DNA from: Pedococcus sp031456495
Lineage (GTDB): Bacteria > Actinomycetota > Actinomycetes > Actinomycetales > Dermatophilaceae
Assembly (NCBI RefSeq): GCF_031456495.1
Contig: NZ_JAVDUW010000002.1
Span: 558,001 to 622,000, forward strand
Direction: 5' to 3'
Length of the DNA: 64,000 nt
Each line of letters opens with the position of its first letter. Within the stretch, counting starts at the first letter, position 1. A program made the position numbers and the translations under genes. Below are positions 31,332 through 42,068 of the stretch, piece by piece. The notes beneath the pieces are model-generated. The model did not search any database. It had not been told where the DNA came from and was given only the letters and a program-made list of their open reading frames with translations.

Positions 31332-32255
31332 TCAGGGGTTGACGGCGAAGTCGGTGATGGCGCCGCTGCTGTTGCCCCACTTGTCGAGCGCGGCCTTGTA
31401 GCTGCCGTCGCTCGCCATGGCCTTCAGCGCGTCCGCGATCGCCTGGGCGAAGTCGGTCTCGTCCTTGGGGACGACGAAGCCGTAGGGGGCTGCGTCGTAG
31501 ATGTCGCCCAGGGCCTCGAGCTGCCCGCCCGTCTGCTTCACGGCATACAGGCCCACGGGCGAGTCCGCGAGCATGGCGTCGGTCTTGCCGGAGATGACGC
31601 TCGCGGTGACCTTGCTCTGGTCGGCGTCGATGACCTGCTTGATGGCCGGCTTGCCCGCGTCGGTGCACTTCTTCGAGCGTGCGGTGAGGTCGTCGATCTG
31701 GACCGTGCCCTTCTGGACGCCGATGGACAGGCCGCAGGCGTTGGCCGGGTCGACCTTCTTCGGGTTGCCCTTCTTGACCGCCCACTGCGTGCCGGCGTTG
31801 AAGTAGCTCACCATGTTGACCTGCTTCTTGCGCTCGTCGTTGATGGTGAACGACGAGACGCCGACGTCGAACTTGCCCGACGTGACGCCGAGGATGATCG
31901 TGTCGAACCCGGCGTTGCGGAACTCGGCCTTGAGACCGAGCTTCGCGGCGACCGCGTTGAAGAGGTCGACGTCCATGCCCTGCACGGTCTTGCCGTCATC
32001 GGCGAGGAACTCGTTGGGGGCGTAGGAGGCGTCGGAGCCGACGACGATGGTGCCCTTGTCCTTGATCTTCTGCGGGACCTTGGCGGCGAGGGCCGGGTCC
32101 ACGCCGCCGGAGCTGGAGGACGAGGACGAGGAGGAGCTCGAGCTGCTCGAGGACGAACCGGTGTCGAGGGAGCTGGAGCCGCACGCGCTCAGGGCGAGTC
32201 CGGCCGTGGCCAGGCCCGCGACCAGAGCGGCGGCGGGGCGAAGGCGTGAGGTCAT
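31332..32255 (-). CDS. amino-acid ABC transporter substrate-binding lipoprotein
   Basis: 307 residues. Signal peptide with lipobox LALSAC (Cys25), then a 16-serine run as a tether, then a family-3 solute-binding domain (GTIVVGSDASYAPNEF; GMDVDLFNAVAAKLGLK; FDTIILGVTSGKFDVGVSSF). The serine run uses mixed Ser codons, so it is not a simple trinucleotide slippage tract. Ligand likely a polar amino acid. AAGGA precedes ATG 32255. Confidence 0.92.
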   Translation of the reverse strand: MTSRLRPAAALVAGLATAGLALSACGSSSLDTGSSSSSSSSSSSSSSSSGGVDPALAAKVPQKIKDKGTIVVGSDASYAPNEFLADDGKTVQGMDVDLFNAVAAKLGLKAEFRNAGFDTIILGVTSGKFDVGVSSFTINDERKKQVNMVSYFNAGTQWAVKKGNPKKVDPANACGLSIGVQKGTVQIDDLTARSKKCTDAGKPAIKQVIDADQSKVTASVISGKTDAMLADSPVGLYAVKQTGGQLEALGDIYDAAPYGFVVPKDETDFAQAIADALKAMASDGSYKAALDKWGNSSGAITDFAVNP

Positions 32256-32593
32256 GCTGGGGAGGTCCTTCCTCGGGGTATGCCGCGTGGCCGGGACGTG
32301 CAACCGACCACACATGTGGGGATAGAGGGCATCCTGCCAGCACCTCCTGCGAACGGCGCCAGTCCTGACCAGATCGTTTCCGTCTCGCATCCGAGAACCT
32401 GCGACGCGATGCCGGTCACACTCTCGTCACAAGGGCTGGTGGCCTGCCCGGGGGCTGTGCCACGATGAACTCGCGGGTAACCCCCGCACTCCGCGTTTCT
32501 GTGTGGCCACACCCGGCTCCGTCTCGAGACCGCGCGGTTCGATCCGTGCGCGGTGTGCCCCAACGCCCTCCCCTTTTTCCGAGGTGACCTTCC
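32256..32593. other. divergent promoter region between the amino-acid transporter and malic enzyme
   Basis: 338 bases without a gene. It contains a perfect 12-bp palindrome GTGTGGCCACAC (32501-32512), about 80 bases before the malic enzyme start and a plausible regulator site, and one GTATGCC word at 32278. GAGGTGAC (32581-32588) is the likely ribosome binding site for the malic enzyme. I could not place promoters with confidence. Confidence 0.4.
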
Positions 32594-33740
<1,147 letters not shown>

Positions 33741-33757
<17 letters not shown>

Positions 33758-35147
33758 GCTCTGCGCCCGGCTCGGCCCGGGTCGCCCCCACGGCGACCGG
33801 CTCTGATTCCAGTTCCTGCGGGCCACCGACACGGCGGCTGCGCCGGGTTTCTCGCTCCCAACCGTCGCCGGAAAGTGCCGCGCACAACGCGATGACCAGT
33901 CCCAAGCCCCCCGTGAGAATCGAGGTAAAGACACTGCCGTTGACGAGGGCGATTGTCGGGACGAGCAGGAGGGGGGCTGTGACCTTCAGAGGCAGATGTC
34001 TGGATGCGCCGTCCGCAATCCAGAGAAGGAGAACGAGGACGAGCGACTCGATGGTCATGCCCGACCAGCCGAGATTGGCGAAGCCGTCTGCGAAGAAGTT
34101 CGCGTTGGCCGTGACCTGCGCATCTCCCGAAAACTGAGCGCCGACAAGGAAGGCGGGCGTCGTGCCGTAGGGATTACTCAGGAAAGGGCTCATAAAACTG
34201 TAGGACCATTGCATTTTTGGGGCGCCATCAAAGACGAGCACATGAGCTGCGGTGAGGGTTCCCGGCACCAAGAGCAAGCGGTCAATGAAGAGTTCAGTGA
34301 AAAGGATGGCGCCGCCACGCACGTTGTCTATCGCCAGAGCCAGGATTGAACTTGCGGTAACCCCCCAAAGAACCAGGCTTCCTGACAACTGTCGTGAGTA
34401 CCTGAACATCGCCGCGACTGCAAACAGTGCTGGCACGGACAGAAGCGTCAGCTTGTAGCCGGTGAGGCCGTATATGAGGACCTGTCCTACCGTCCCGGCA
34501 GCCATCAGTGACCAGCGGCGGTTGTACATGCCCTTGATGATGAAGAGCGGGTTGATCGCGTTGGCTTGTATGCGTACGAGGTACCCGAGAAGGGCACCCT
34601 GCTCAGCCACTTGTTGGCGATAGTCCAGGCGAGTGTCGCGTACGGACGACAAGTCTTGGGCGAAGCTGAAATGGAGCCCCTGAGTCAAACTCAGGTAACT
34701 GTAGAATCCGATCGAAATCACTACCGTGATTGCCCAGAGCAGGCTAGGGCGCATCAGAAGGCGGAAGCGGAACACCTTCGGGGATATCCGAGTCAGAACG
34801 GCGATGAGAAGAAAATCTGCTGTCACAACGGCCGCGAGGGCTAGTGACCGGTCCTTGGAGATGATGTCTGCGTACTGTGGAACCAAGATGGCCGGAATGG
34901 CGACCATGACGTACAGCATCCACAGGACGAAGTCTGACGGGCGTCGCATGTGCCGCGGCAGCGCGAACGACAGAAGTAGGACCATGAGCCCAGCCAAGGC
35001 GTACGAGGCCGTGTCCGGCTCTCGGTAACGCGAGCCGAGATACCCGAAAATGGGGGCGATCTTGTGCTGGTAGGTCCAGTGCAGGATCAGGGCATACAGC
35101 GCGATGAGTGGGGCGGGACGCAGCGGCGCGAGTGGGTTGCCGTGCAT
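33741..35147 (-). CDS. oligosaccharide repeat-unit polymerase-like membrane protein (Wzy-like)
   Basis: 468 residues with about 12 hydrophobic segments and a large external loop around residues 300-360 (TNANFFADGFANLGWSG type sequence), resembling O-antigen/capsule polymerases that vary too much for a family signature. The C-terminal 50 residues are charged. GC is clearly lower than in the flanks (AT-rich stretches such as around 34200). It runs toward malic enzyme and overlaps its end. Assignment rests on topology and locus context. Confidence 0.6.
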
Positions 35148-35186
35148 GGCGGTCGAGTATAGGCCAGAGAGCTCACACCTCCGGCT

Positions 35187-36557
35187 TCATCCGATGGCCA
35201 CGCCATCACGAGCGGTCGACTCATGGCGCAGCCTCTGCAAGAGGGGCAAGAACTCGGACTCCCAGGTGAGCTCGGCGTCGCCCAGCTCCCGGCACCGAAG
35301 GCTCCACTCCTCGATGGAAGGGCGGCCGAGCCGGAGGGCCCGTTCGATGGTCAGCATGGCGTCGGCTATGTCATGCGGCGAGTACGTCGTCGACCATCCT
35401 GTGCGAGTGTGGGTAAGGAAGGCCGCCGTTTCGTCCTGTCCAGCCGACAGCACGGGGCGCCCAATCGACACGGCTTCGAGAACCTTGTTCGGCAACGAGG
35501 CGTTGTGGGCAAGCGTGGGGTCATAGAGGGCCAGACCCACGTGTGCGCGTGCGTACACCTCGTGGACCGCGCCGCGCGGTACAGGATCGCGCAACTGAAA
35601 CGTTGTGGCCGCCCCGTACTTCACCGCGAGTTCACGGAGGTAACGGATGTACTCGGGCCTGCCGTAGCCCACAGCCACCACCTTGATGTTCGTCATGCGG
35701 TCCTGAACGAGCGCGCAGGCCTCGATCAGCGTTTCGAACCCACGCCCTTCGAACACGCTGCCGACACAGGTGAAGACCACCTCCACCTCACCCCCACGAC
35801 AGGAGGCTGGTGGCTGGTAGGTGCCTCGGGTGGAGGCCTCGGGCACGTTTCTGATGACGAGATGCAGAGGACGTGAGGTGGCGCCCCGCAGAACGGTGCG
35901 GTGGCTTTCGCAGACAGAGACGATCGTGTCCACCCACTTGGCAGACAGGCGAAGGATGGGCAGCTCGAGCGGTCGGAGGATGCGATTCACTGAACCCGCC
36001 AGTTGGCCGCTCGCCGGTCTCTCGTCAACGTCGAGAAGAACCCGAGAGCCGTAGCGAACTCGGTGGAGCAAGCCCAGGGGAAGCAACGACAAGCCATTGA
36101 CGTGCACGACGCTGGCGGGAGTCCTGATGGTCTCTGCCGCGAGCCGCCCCAAGGCAGGTAGGTACGAGCAAGCCAGGTTGCGCCAAGCCACGACCGGCCC
36201 CGCAGCGCGAAGGGCGCGTATTCGGACCTGCACCACATTCACCCGACCACTCGTCCAGCGACCGACTTCTCCAGCTGGGGTGCTGCGCCCCGCCGCGGAC
36301 AATCCGAGATAGGTGGTGAGCATGTCTGCTGCCGCGAAGCTGCGAGCGACCTTGCCGGCCCTGTGGGAGCCGGCGTAGGGAGGCAGGCCGAGGACCAACA
36401 CCGCCCGTGTGTCGGTTGCGACTGGAGCGTCGGGTGAGGCGGAGACCCGTCGCCGAAGCCGCTGCAGGACCACGCACAAGACGCTAGGCGCGACGTAAGC
36501 CCTATGAAACGCGTTGACCTTGGGGTCCTCTGAACTCCTGACGTCGATCTGGACCAA
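35187..36557 (-). CDS. glycosyltransferase (GT4-like, GT-B fold)
   Basis: 456 residues. GT-B features: an N-terminal domain with VLVLGLPPYAGSHRAGKVARSF and VVHVNGLSLLPLG, and a C-terminal domain with VVFTCVGSVFEGRGFETLIEAC, KVVAVGYG and ASLPNKVLEAVSIGRPVLSA (the E-x7-E region, varied). The start is TTG 36557: an in-frame TAG lies two codons upstream and the next starts fall 28 codons in. It is divergent from the flippase and lower in GC than the genome. Donor and acceptor unknown. Confidence 0.72.
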   Translation of the reverse strand: MVQIDVRSSEDPKVNAFHRAYVAPSVLCVVLQRLRRRVSASPDAPVATDTRAVLVLGLPPYAGSHRAGKVARSFAAADMLTTYLGLSAAGRSTPAGEVGRWTSGRVNVVQVRIRALRAAGPVVAWRNLACSYLPALGRLAAETIRTPASVVHVNGLSLLPLGLLHRVRYGSRVLLDVDERPASGQLAGSVNRILRPLELPILRLSAKWVDTIVSVCESHRTVLRGATSRPLHLVIRNVPEASTRGTYQPPASCRGGEVEVVFTCVGSVFEGRGFETLIEACALVQDRMTNIKVVAVGYGRPEYIRYLRELAVKYGAATTFQLRDPVPRGAVHEVYARAHVGLALYDPTLAHNASLPNKVLEAVSIGRPVLSAGQDETAAFLTHTRTGWSTTYSPHDIADAMLTIERALRLGRPSIEEWSLRCRELGDAELTWESEFLPLLQRLRHESTARDGVAIG

Positions 36558-36751
36558 GGGCTAGTCCGCTCGTGGTGCGAGTCGGCGTTGTTGCCCAGCG
36601 AGCGATTAGGATCCAACGGGTCTCTGCACCGCAGACAACACGAGTAGGAGCTCATGCAGCATCGTGGCGAAGGGTGGGTCGCCAGCCCCCTCACCAACCG
36701 GTCTACAGAAGGCAACTCAGTTCAGTTCGTGCAACAAGCGTGGCGCGGCTA

Positions 36752-38047
36752 ATGGCTCTCTCCCCCTCACGGAGGGGGTTGCTTGCGATCGTTGGCGGAA
36801 CTGGGGCCGGACAGCTCATCGGCGTCCTGAGCGCCCCGATCATCGGGCGACTGTTCCCACCGGAAGTCTTCGGACCGTTCGCTGTCGTCAATTCGCTGGT
36901 CTTCGCCGTGGCTCCCATGGCGGCCCTCAGATACGACTTGGCGATTCCGGTGCCGGACCAGGAGAGCGAGGCGCGGCTGCTGGCGTCGGTGGGCCTTCGC
37001 GTTTCGGCGTGGGTCGCGATTCTCGGTACCGTCATCATGCTTCCTCTGCATCATGTCGTCGCGTCGTGGCTGGGGCTGCGGTCCGGCGCCGAGACGCTGT
37101 TGTTGTGGGTGCCCTTGGTCGCTGGACTGATCGGAGCGTTCACGACGCTCAACCAGTTCGCCATCCGTCAGAGGCAGTACTCCGCCATCGCCCGCCGGAA
37201 CCTCCTGCAGGCTGCAGCCACGGTGGTGCTTCAAGTCGGCGCCGGCCTCGTAGGTTTCGGGGCACATGGACTCGCCGCCGCGCTCGCGGCAGGTCAGGCA
37301 GTTGGTGTTCTGGCGTTGGCGCACAGCCTCAAGGGATCGCTTCAAAGCCCTGACACTCGACAGAACGCCCGAGATCGCCGAGCCGTCATGTCTCGGTTCC
37401 GTTCGTTTCCGCTCTTGCTGGCACCTTCGGGTGTCATCAACAGCCTGGGCCTGCAAGCGCCCGTGCTCCTGGCGTCGTCCCTCTTCGGAGCCAGCGTGGC
37501 TGGTTGGCTGGGAATGACACAGCGCGTGCTCGGTCTGCCAGTTGCGCTCTTCGGCCTGACCTTGGCCCAGGTGTTCCTCGGCGAGTTCGGCGCTGCCAAA
37601 CGGGGTAGGCAGGTCGACCTCCGCAGGCTCTTCGTGCGCACGTCGTTGCGTCTGGGAATGGTCGGAGTGCTCGGCGCCGCAGTGCTGCTTCTGACGGCTC
37701 CGCTCTTGTTCGAGGTCTTCTTCAGCGCGCAGTGGCGCAGGTCGGGGGTGTACGCACAGGCCCTCTCTGTTGGTCTGATGTTCCAGATGGTCGCCTCACC
37801 GTTGTCCCAAACGATCATTCTCATGCGGCGGAACCACTACCAGGCCATCTGGGACCTGAGTCGACTCCTTCTCTGCTCTGGAAGTGTCTTCTTGGGATAC
37901 AGGCTTGGACTCGGTGACGTGAAGACAATGTGGTTGTTGGGCGCCGCCACGGGAATCATGTACCTGTTCCTATGGGGGCTTTCCTGGAGAGCGGTGGTGC
38001 ACGGGACCGTGGAGGACGCGCCCTTGAGGAGTCGTCGAAGCATATGA
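36752..38047 (+). CDS. polysaccharide flippase (Wzx/MATE-like)
   Basis: 431 residues, about 12 membrane segments, beginning RRGLLAIVGGTGAGQLIGVLSAPIIGRLFPPEVFG, the usual start of Wzx/RfbX-type lipid-linked oligosaccharide flippases. ATG 36752 is chosen; in-frame codons upstream lack membrane character. It overlaps the next gene by ATGA. Confidence 0.82.
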   Translation: MALSPSRRGLLAIVGGTGAGQLIGVLSAPIIGRLFPPEVFGPFAVVNSLVFAVAPMAALRYDLAIPVPDQESEARLLASVGLRVSAWVAILGTVIMLPLHHVVASWLGLRSGAETLLLWVPLVAGLIGAFTTLNQFAIRQRQYSAIARRNLLQAAATVVLQVGAGLVGFGAHGLAAALAAGQAVGVLALAHSLKGSLQSPDTRQNARDRRAVMSRFRSFPLLLAPSGVINSLGLQAPVLLASSLFGASVAGWLGMTQRVLGLPVALFGLTLAQVFLGEFGAAKRGRQVDLRRLFVRTSLRLGMVGVLGAAVLLLTAPLLFEVFFSAQWRRSGVYAQALSVGLMFQMVASPLSQTIILMRRNHYQAIWDLSRLLLCSGSVFLGYRLGLGDVKTMWLLGAATGIMYLFLWGLSWRAVVHGTVEDAPLRSRRSI

Positions 38048-39579
38048 AGTCTCAGCGCATGCGTCGTCGCTCTCGCAAACGGCTCATCTTGTGGATAGCC
38101 ACCATTGTCGTGGTGGCTGTCGCGGCCGGCGGCGCCCTGGTTCTGCTCAGCCCAACGCTTCGGTCTCATGGTGTGCCGTTCTCGACACCGTCGGATGCTC
38201 CGCCGCGAGCCGCGGGCGCCTTGTCTCAAGGGTTTGGGAGCTACGCCGCGGCCATACACGCTCCCGATGGCACGATAGATGTGGAGCAAACGGTTCGGCG
38301 GCTCAGTGCGGTGGGGGCGAACCACTACTACTACCTGATCTGGGACAGGCGCCATCCGGGCGAGAGCCAGCCGTCGAAAGACATCAGTTCCACCGAGTGG
38401 ACGCAGCTACCGGCCTTCGCCGAGAGGGCGGCCAAAGCCGGTATCTCCATCACCGTCTACCTGGTGCCCCCGTCGGAGTCATCGTCCACCACGTACCGCC
38501 CCTTCGGCTGGGACTACCAGAAGTGGTTCAGCGCAGTTGGACAAGTTGCGCAAGCGCACCCCAACATCAAGGCGATCGCCCTTGATGACTTTGCGTCCAA
38601 CACTGTTCTTCGGATCCACGATGCGAATCACCAGCCTTTCCGTCCCGACGATGTGACCGGCATGGTCCGCGCGGCTCGCTCGCATGCGCCGTGGTTGCGC
38701 TTCTATGCCGTCATGTACAGCCAAGACCTGGTGTCGCCGACGGCCGTACTCCCCGCCTACAGGAATGTCATCGACGGCGTGATCCTGGCGTTTGCGGGCC
38801 CGAAGCAGTACCTGCACGCCGTCCAGAACACGACGGACTCTTCCGGCGCTCTCAGGGAAGCTCGTCGGGCGCGCCAGCTCACCCAATGTCAGTCGTCGGC
38901 TGAGTGTCTGCAAGTCGCATTCCCCGACGCGCGGTTCCGCATGCGCCTGCCTCAGGCCGTCAGCCTGGAACGAAGCGTGCGCATCGAGCGCGGCACCACC
39001 TCGGTGTTGCGATTTTCGGCTCTGGACGACAGGTCAAGTCCTTCCGTCGCCTCGTACTCCCTCTCAGTCACAATCGACGGTCACCAGGCACCTGTGCAGC
39101 GGACGCAGGGTGCGGATGGCTGGACGAACTACACGGCTCAGGTGGTCGCACAATCCAGCGGCTCGGCCAAGCTCCGTCTGACAGTGGACGCGAGAGTCGG
39201 CTCTCGAGGCTTCGGCCTGTCCCTAGACGACGTCGAGTTCCGCGCTGGAAGCACGAGCGCCACGCTGCAGCCGAATGGTTGGGATGTGTCTGCCTCCGGG
39301 GGCGGACGGGCATCCCTGGTGCGCAAGCTAGACCTCGTCTTCTTGGTCTACTGCGCGCCCTTCGGTCGCGAGGCGGGGATCGCTGGAGCGGCGGATTCAC
39401 AGTATGTGGCGAGCGTCCTCGATCAGGTGCGCCCTCTGATCGATGAGGGGGCGATCGATGGAGTCGTGGCGTATCGACTCAACCTCTTGGGGAAGTCAGT
39501 CAACGGCTACGGGGGTGGGGACCCCGCCTCCTTCGCTGTGGTGCAGCGCTACTTTCGCGGTCTTCGAAACGCCGGATGA
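38044..39579 (+). CDS. membrane-anchored extracytoplasmic protein with a TIM-barrel-like domain, function unknown
   Basis: 511 residues, coupled to the flippase (ATGA). A basic N-terminus and one membrane anchor (about residues 13-36) are followed by an external region. Residues 60-310 look like a glycoside-hydrolase-type barrel (HYYYLIWDRRHPGESQ; KAIALDDFASN with an acidic pair; VIDGVILAFAGPK), and 330-450 like a beta-sandwich carbohydrate-binding module. I do not recognise the family. Encoded beside the flippase, it may trim or cap the exported polymer. Its 3' end overlaps the ligase-like gene by 80 bases. Confidence 0.6.
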   Translation: MKSQRMRRRSRKRLILWIATIVVVAVAAGGALVLLSPTLRSHGVPFSTPSDAPPRAAGALSQGFGSYAAAIHAPDGTIDVEQTVRRLSAVGANHYYYLIWDRRHPGESQPSKDISSTEWTQLPAFAERAAKAGISITVYLVPPSESSSTTYRPFGWDYQKWFSAVGQVAQAHPNIKAIALDDFASNTVLRIHDANHQPFRPDDVTGMVRAARSHAPWLRFYAVMYSQDLVSPTAVLPAYRNVIDGVILAFAGPKQYLHAVQNTTDSSGALREARRARQLTQCQSSAECLQVAFPDARFRMRLPQAVSLERSVRIERGTTSVLRFSALDDRSSPSVASYSLSVTIDGHQAPVQRTQGADGWTNYTAQVVAQSSGSAKLRLTVDARVGSRGFGLSLDDVEFRAGSTSATLQPNGWDVSASGGGRASLVRKLDLVFLVYCAPFGREAGIAGAADSQYVASVLDQVRPLIDEGAIDGVVAYRLNLLGKSVNGYGGGDPASFAVVQRYFRGLRNAG

Positions 39580-40861
39580 AGCGCGCGGGTGACCGCTCCA
39601 CGACGTGGGACCCGAGTCTTGCGGGCCCATGTCGTATCCAGCTGGTCGTCCCAAGGCTCACGCCGATGAGCACCCACATCAGCTGGTTCCCGATGACGTC
39701 GCTCGACAACATGGATCCCGCAAAAGCGGCAGTGAGTAGGGCCAAGAGCAGCGGTGCGTCTGAGGTCTGGCTCCTACGAGCGCGCACGAAGACAACGATG
39801 AGAGATGCGACCAGTAGGGCAACGCCGACAAGCCCGGCCTCGGTCAGGGACTCTGCCAAGAGGTTGTGCGGGTACTGCTTGAGGCCTTGCTCGCTGTCGA
39901 TCGCGTAGTTGGGCAGATAGTTGTACAGATTCCCCCAACCGATGCCCCACGGATGCTGGGAGGCCACCCCCAGAGTGGCCTTGAGCAGGGCTCGGCGTCC
40001 GGAGTCGGAGTCGGTGGTGATGCGTGACCCAGCGGAACTGAGCTCAATGAAGGAGTAGGCGACGACGGCGACGGCCACACTGGCGAGGGCTACGCGAGCC
40101 ACACGCGGAAGATCCCTGGACGCAAGCAGGAGAACAATGCAGCCGACGACCGTTGCGGAGGCAGGACCTCGGCTCCCGGTGGCGACGAGTCCGACGGCCA
40201 TGCAGCCCAGGAGGGCGCCCATGGACAACCTCAGAGTCCACTTGGAAGCCCTCAGCATCAGCCAGGTGGTGCAGATGGCAGCCACCCCCAGCTCCCGACC
40301 AGCGCCAATGGCGTTGACGCCGTCCGGTGTGCGCCGTCCCAGCGCCAACTCGTCGGCAGCCGGATGTAGCAACTGACCGGCCAGGATGAACACTGCGCCC
40401 AGTATGAGCGCGCTGCTCAGTCCGACACCGATGCTGCGACCTCCGACAGACCAGTATGCGATCACGAGGCTGGCCAGGACGACGGCCACGATGGCTGTCC
40501 GCTTGTCGTGCGCGCTCGCGTTCAGGGCAGGGAACAGAAAGCCCGGGCAGAACGACAGGCACACCAGTACAAGCGCCCCGACACCCCGTGGATCCTTCTT
40601 CACTCGCTTTCGCAGGACTGCTAGCAGCACCAGGCAGACCAGGGCGATGACTGTCAGGTTTGCCTTCGGAAAGTCCCGCAGCCACATGCCATGAACGAGG
40701 TTGCCGACCGCCAAGATGCCCAGTAGCCCACCAACCACGAGGTCCCGGCGCCCTGATCCCGGAGCGCCTGCGGAAGTCGGACGCGCAGGGCCGGCCGGGC
40801 GCACCGAAGCGGTCGGGGCCGCTCCTCGACTCCACCCGTCCCTACGGCTAGCTCTCGTCAT
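39500..40861 (-). CDS. O-antigen ligase/polymerase family membrane protein (Wzy_C)
   Basis: 453 residues with about ten membrane segments after a 38-residue polar N-terminus. The external loop has the family pattern: ATGSRGP, HPWGIGWGN and YPHNLLAESLTEAGLVG. Members join oligosaccharide units or ligate polymer to an acceptor. It is the last gene of the minus-strand cluster and converges with the barrel protein, overlapping by 80 bases. Confidence 0.8.
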   Translation of the reverse strand: MTRASRRDGWSRGAAPTASVRPAGPARPTSAGAPGSGRRDLVVGGLLGILAVGNLVHGMWLRDFPKANLTVIALVCLVLLAVLRKRVKKDPRGVGALVLVCLSFCPGFLFPALNASAHDKRTAIVAVVLASLVIAYWSVGGRSIGVGLSSALILGAVFILAGQLLHPAADELALGRRTPDGVNAIGAGRELGVAAICTTWLMLRASKWTLRLSMGALLGCMAVGLVATGSRGPASATVVGCIVLLLASRDLPRVARVALASVAVAVVAYSFIELSSAGSRITTDSDSGRRALLKATLGVASQHPWGIGWGNLYNYLPNYAIDSEQGLKQYPHNLLAESLTEAGLVGVALLVASLIVVFVRARRSQTSDAPLLLALLTAAFAGSMLSSDVIGNQLMWVLIGVSLGTTSWIRHGPARLGSHVVERSPARFIRRFEDRESSAAPQRRRRGPHPRSR

Positions 40862-40880
40862 TCGACCCGTTCTGGACGTT

Positions 40881-42068
40881 TCAGGCGGGGTAGCGCGCTA
40901 AACCGTTGAGCGCCGTTCGGGCGATGCCGTCCCCGGCCAGCCATCCGTTGGCGTCACGCCTGTCGCGACGGGCCGATGATCCGAAGTCGAAGGTCGTCAG
41001 GGTCTCTCTCAGCGCCGCCGGAAGGGTTGGGACCGGCGTGCCCGGGCCGAAGTAGGTGCCCGAGCCGGGGCGGATCAGGTGCCCGACCCACTCGTTCTGC
41101 GGCAGGCACACCGCCAGGCCGGTTCCCATGGCCTGCTGGATGGTCACCGCGGGGAGGGCCGGCCACACGCCGACATCGGCCACGTTGAAGAGCCTGTTGA
41201 GGCCCTCCGCGTCCTGGAAGCCGAGGAACGTGGCCCGGCTGCGCAGTGCCTCCGGAACCCGCCGCTGAAGTGACGTGCTGTAGTCACCGCCGTCGTCACC
41301 CACGACGAGCAGCCGGACCTCGGGCTGCTGCTCGGCGATCTCGGTGAAGGCGTCGACGAGCAGCTCCAGACGCTTGTAGGGAACCAGCTTGCCCGCGGTC
41401 ATGACGACACGCTCGTGCGGCTGGAAGCCGAGCTCGGCGCGTCCGCTCTCGCGCAGCTCCTCGGACTGGAAGTACGTGTTCGAGTCGTACGCGAGCGGCA
41501 GGAGGGCCGTCTGGCATCCCTTCTGGAACGGCGCCAGACGGTGCAGGGTCTCGGGCGTGTACCCGAACACCACGTCGCTGCGCCGGTTGACGAGGCGGTA
41601 CACCTGACCCTTGGTGACGGCGAAGACGACCCACTTGAGCCGCTGCTTCCACCCGGAGAGGCCGGACCACATCGCGCTGTTGTCGCCGTAGAGAACGATG
41701 CGCCGCTCGGACTTGGGCACGAAGGCCCCGGCCGCAGACAGGCCCTGGCCCGGCATGACCTGGACCAGGAGGTCGAAGTCGCGCTCGCGCAGCAGCCGCC
41801 GTACGTCGCGCGACCAGACCATCGACCGCCGCTCCTGCGACGGCAGGCGGGTGACCGTCACGCCGCGCTCGGTGGACGAGCCCGGCGCGTACGTCCGCTC
41901 GACCCCGAGGCGCTCGAGGTGCGCGTCGCTGAAGATGGGGCTGACGCGGTCCGAGGCGATCACCTCGACCTCCGCGAGCGGCTCGAGGGCCTTGACCAGG
42001 GCAGTCTCCTGGTAGCCGCTGAACCAGTCGAAGTAGCCGACGAGGACCCCGACCCTGGGTCGGGTCAC
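40881..42068 (-). CDS. glycosyltransferase family 4
   Basis: 395 residues, GT-B fold. N-terminal VGVLVGYFDWFSGYQE, central VMTAGKLVPYKRLELLVDAF and VGDDGG, then LPAVTIQQAMGTGLAVCLP, where the usual E-x7-E is altered. GTG 42068 overlaps the acetyltransferase stop (GTGA). A longer in-frame reading into the acetyltransferase gene is spurious. Donor sugar unknown. Confidence 0.82.
   Translation of the reverse strand: MTRPRVGVLVGYFDWFSGYQETALVKALEPLAEVEVIASDRVSPIFSDAHLERLGVERTYAPGSSTERGVTVTRLPSQERRSMVWSRDVRRLLRERDFDLLVQVMPGQGLSAAGAFVPKSERRIVLYGDNSAMWSGLSGWKQRLKWVVFAVTKGQVYRLVNRRSDVVFGYTPETLHRLAPFQKGCQTALLPLAYDSNTYFQSEELRESGRAELGFQPHERVVMTAGKLVPYKRLELLVDAFTEIAEQQPEVRLLVVGDDGGDYSTSLQRRVPEALRSRATFLGFQDAEGLNRLFNVADVGVWPALPAVTIQQAMGTGLAVCLPQNEWVGHLIRPGSGTYFGPGTPVPTLPAALRETLTTFDFGSSARRDRRDANGWLAGDGIARTALNGLARYPA

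Noticed and set aside
32107..32157. Serine run in the amino-acid binding protein as a phase-variable microsatellite
   Set aside because: The 16 Ser codons mix TCG, TCC and AGC, so there is no uniform repeat unit prone to slippage; it looks like a lipoprotein tether.
32501..32512. GlxR/CRP site before malic enzyme
   Set aside because: GTGTGGCCACAC is a perfect palindrome but does not follow TGTGA-N6-TCACA; kept only as an unnamed palindrome.
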